Positions 41,271-42,257 of a stretch of DNA of 42,257 bases are shown piece after piece. Numbering within the stretch: position 1 is the stretch's first letter; each line of letters begins with the position of its first letter. The notes beneath the pieces are model-generated. The model saw nothing but the letters and a program-made list of their open reading frames with translations, made no database searches and was not told where the DNA came from. This DNA is from Alphaproteobacteria bacterium (lineage in GTDB: Bacteria; Pseudomonadota; Alphaproteobacteria; UBA828), in the NCBI GenBank assembly GCA_022826345.1, contig JAJDVB010000105.1, forward strand, positions 1 through 42,257. The letters are read 5' to 3'. The position numbers and the translations under genes were made by a program.

Positions 41271-42173
41271 ATGGTGAACAGGTTATCGACGGAGAAACGG
41301 GCGCTGGCCCTCCACGCCCTAGTCGAGGGGAACTCGATGCGAGCCGCCGCCAGACTGGCCCGCATATCCCTCAACACGATCTACAAGCTACACGTCGATG
41401 CAGGCGAGGCAGCTCTGGCCTACCACAAGAAGGTAGCCCAAGACCTCGACGTGAGCCTGGTCCAGTGCGATGAGATTTGGGCGTTTTGCTACACCAAAGA
41501 GGGCAACGTGCCCGACGCTGAAAATGCACCACCAGAAGCTGGTGACATTTGGACGTGGACAGCTCTGGATGTCGTGTCCAAATTCATGTTGGCGTGGGAG
41601 ATCGGGGACCGGAAGGAGAAGTCAGCCCGCAAGCTCATGAAGAACCTGAAGAAGCGGTTGGGCGACCGAAGGATCCAATTGACCACTGACGGGCACCGAC
41701 CGTACCTCAAAGCGGTGCCGGATACCTTTGGAGACGATATCGACTTCGCCACGCTGGTGAAGTCATTCCGGCTGAACTGCGATCCGGTGATTGACTCTCG
41801 CGTGGTGATCGGTGAGCCCGATCCTCAATTCATCAACACCTCGTATGTCGAGCGAGCCAACTTTTCCATGCGCATGGGGATGCGACGGTTCACACGCAAG
41901 ACCAACGGATTCTCAAAGAGCGTGGACAACCACCGCCACTCCGTGGCGCTGCACTTCCTCTACCACAATTTCTGTTGGGAACATGGCAGCCTGGGCAAAG
42001 GCGTAACACCAGCGATGGTCCTTGGATTGGCCGATGAGCCGTACACCACGGAGTGGATTTCTGATCTGATCGATGAGCGCACACCGCCGCCTAATCGGCC
42101 CAAGACCTACAAGAAAAGTAAGCATCCGCCAAGGACCGCAGGGTATCCCGGGCTGAGATTGGCGGCGCGGTGA
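41271..42173 (+). CDS. IS1-like DDE transposase
   Basis: 300 residues. An N-terminal helix-turn-helix (about 8-45: KRALALHALVEGNSMRAAARLARISLNTIYKL) leads to a DDE domain: first Asp in VQCDEIWAFCYTKEGN, second in LTTDGHRPYLKAV, and Glu in NTSYVERANFSMRMGMRRFTRKTNGFSKSVDNH. These blocks match the IS1-family (DDE_Tnp_IS1) pattern in a single uninterrupted ORF rather than the frameshifted InsAB of classical IS1. The gene looks full length. Terminal inverted repeats are not both identifiable. Confidence 0.8.
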   Translation: MVNRLSTEKRALALHALVEGNSMRAAARLARISLNTIYKLHVDAGEAALAYHKKVAQDLDVSLVQCDEIWAFCYTKEGNVPDAENAPPEAGDIWTWTALDVVSKFMLAWEIGDRKEKSARKLMKNLKKRLGDRRIQLTTDGHRPYLKAVPDTFGDDIDFATLVKSFRLNCDPVIDSRVVIGEPDPQFINTSYVERANFSMRMGMRRFTRKTNGFSKSVDNHRHSVALHFLYHNFCWEHGSLGKGVTPAMVLGLADEPYTTEWISDLIDERTPPPNRPKTYKKSKHPPRTAGYPGLRLAAR

Positions 42174-42203
42174 TGCTGGCAATGAAGTTCCGGGCGGGAT
42201 CCG

Positions 42204-42221
42204 GCCCCGGCTTCGCGGGGC
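42204..42221. terminator. GC-rich hairpin near the right edge
   Basis: GCCCCG and CGGGGC form a 6-bp stem around a 6-nt loop (GCTTCG on the plus strand). It could terminate either the transposase transcript or a minus-strand gene entering from the right. There is no U-run. Confidence 0.3.
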
Positions 42222-42257
42222 AGGCTCTATGCGGCGCGATCGAGCTTCTGCTCGGGG

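Noticed and set aside
1..42257. tRNA and rRNA genes
   Set aside because: No GGTTCGAATCC-type T arm with a matching acceptor stem was found by eye, also not beside the integrases.
42227..42257. C-terminal end of a minus-strand gene (PEQKLDRAA then TAG)
   Set aside because: Only nine codons are in the window; too short to support, although the adjacent hairpin fits.

Overview
The window is a high-GC bacterial chromosome segment, most likely from an alphaproteobacterium of Rhodospirillales type. The main clues are the ordered block aroQ-accB-accC-aat facing DUF2155-mlaD, the fused TrpE-TrpG and ThiS-ThiG proteins, a TRAP transporter operon and a bactofilin. This placement is inferred from gene content and order; no rRNA or tRNA gene was seen.

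Left accessory part (1-8.9 kb). The window opens inside a type I-E-like CRISPR array (24 repeats, 23 complete spacers, period 61) that reads left to right. No cas gene is visible, so leader and cas genes must lie left of the window or elsewhere. The trailer end abuts a graveyard: a possible decayed 25th repeat, the 3' end of a group II intron (reverse transcriptase tail plus domains V/VI), and the frameshifted C-terminal half of a TOPRIM protein resembling Wadjet JetD, into which the intron appears to have inserted. Then come a TbpB-like lipoprotein gene with a long structured 5' leader, two translationally coupled tyrosine recombinases, a bactofilin and a winged-helix/Fic protein with an altered Fic motif and a palindromic operator.

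Core part (9-39.5 kb). Mostly housekeeping: rRNA pseudouridine synthase and RsmD, propionyl-CoA synthetase, HldE, UvrD helicase, a 2OG-Fe(II) oxygenase, a PfkB/adenosine-type kinase and a cell-wall amidase. A probable 2-hydroxyacid module follows (class II aldolase, D-lactate dehydrogenase-like flavoprotein, TRAP transporter dctPQM), interrupted by an AAA ATPase gene with its own dyad operator. After it come an SDR, an aminotransferase, an M48/TPR periplasmic protease, ThiS-ThiG, the fatty-acid/shikimate/N-end-rule block, MlaD, a vapB antitoxin with a scar of vapC, a Rid protein, a crotonase, a BDH2-like SDR and TrpEG.

Right accessory part (39.5-42.3 kb). It is AT-richer, with a 62-bp nested palindrome, a MITE-like inverted-repeat element, three small genes and an IS1-like transposase. 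One small gene, for a secreted four-cysteine protein, carries a second copy of the structured leader seen at 3.7-3.9 kb.

The most unusual signal is that pair of leaders, 37 kb apart and upstream of unrelated exported proteins. Both have the same length from closing stem to start codon (172-173 nt), a closing stem of 17-18 bp maintained by compensatory changes, conserved internal-loop motifs, a shared TGGTG-containing hairpin and a TTGAC box at the same distance. I do not recognise the element as a known riboswitch or RNA class.
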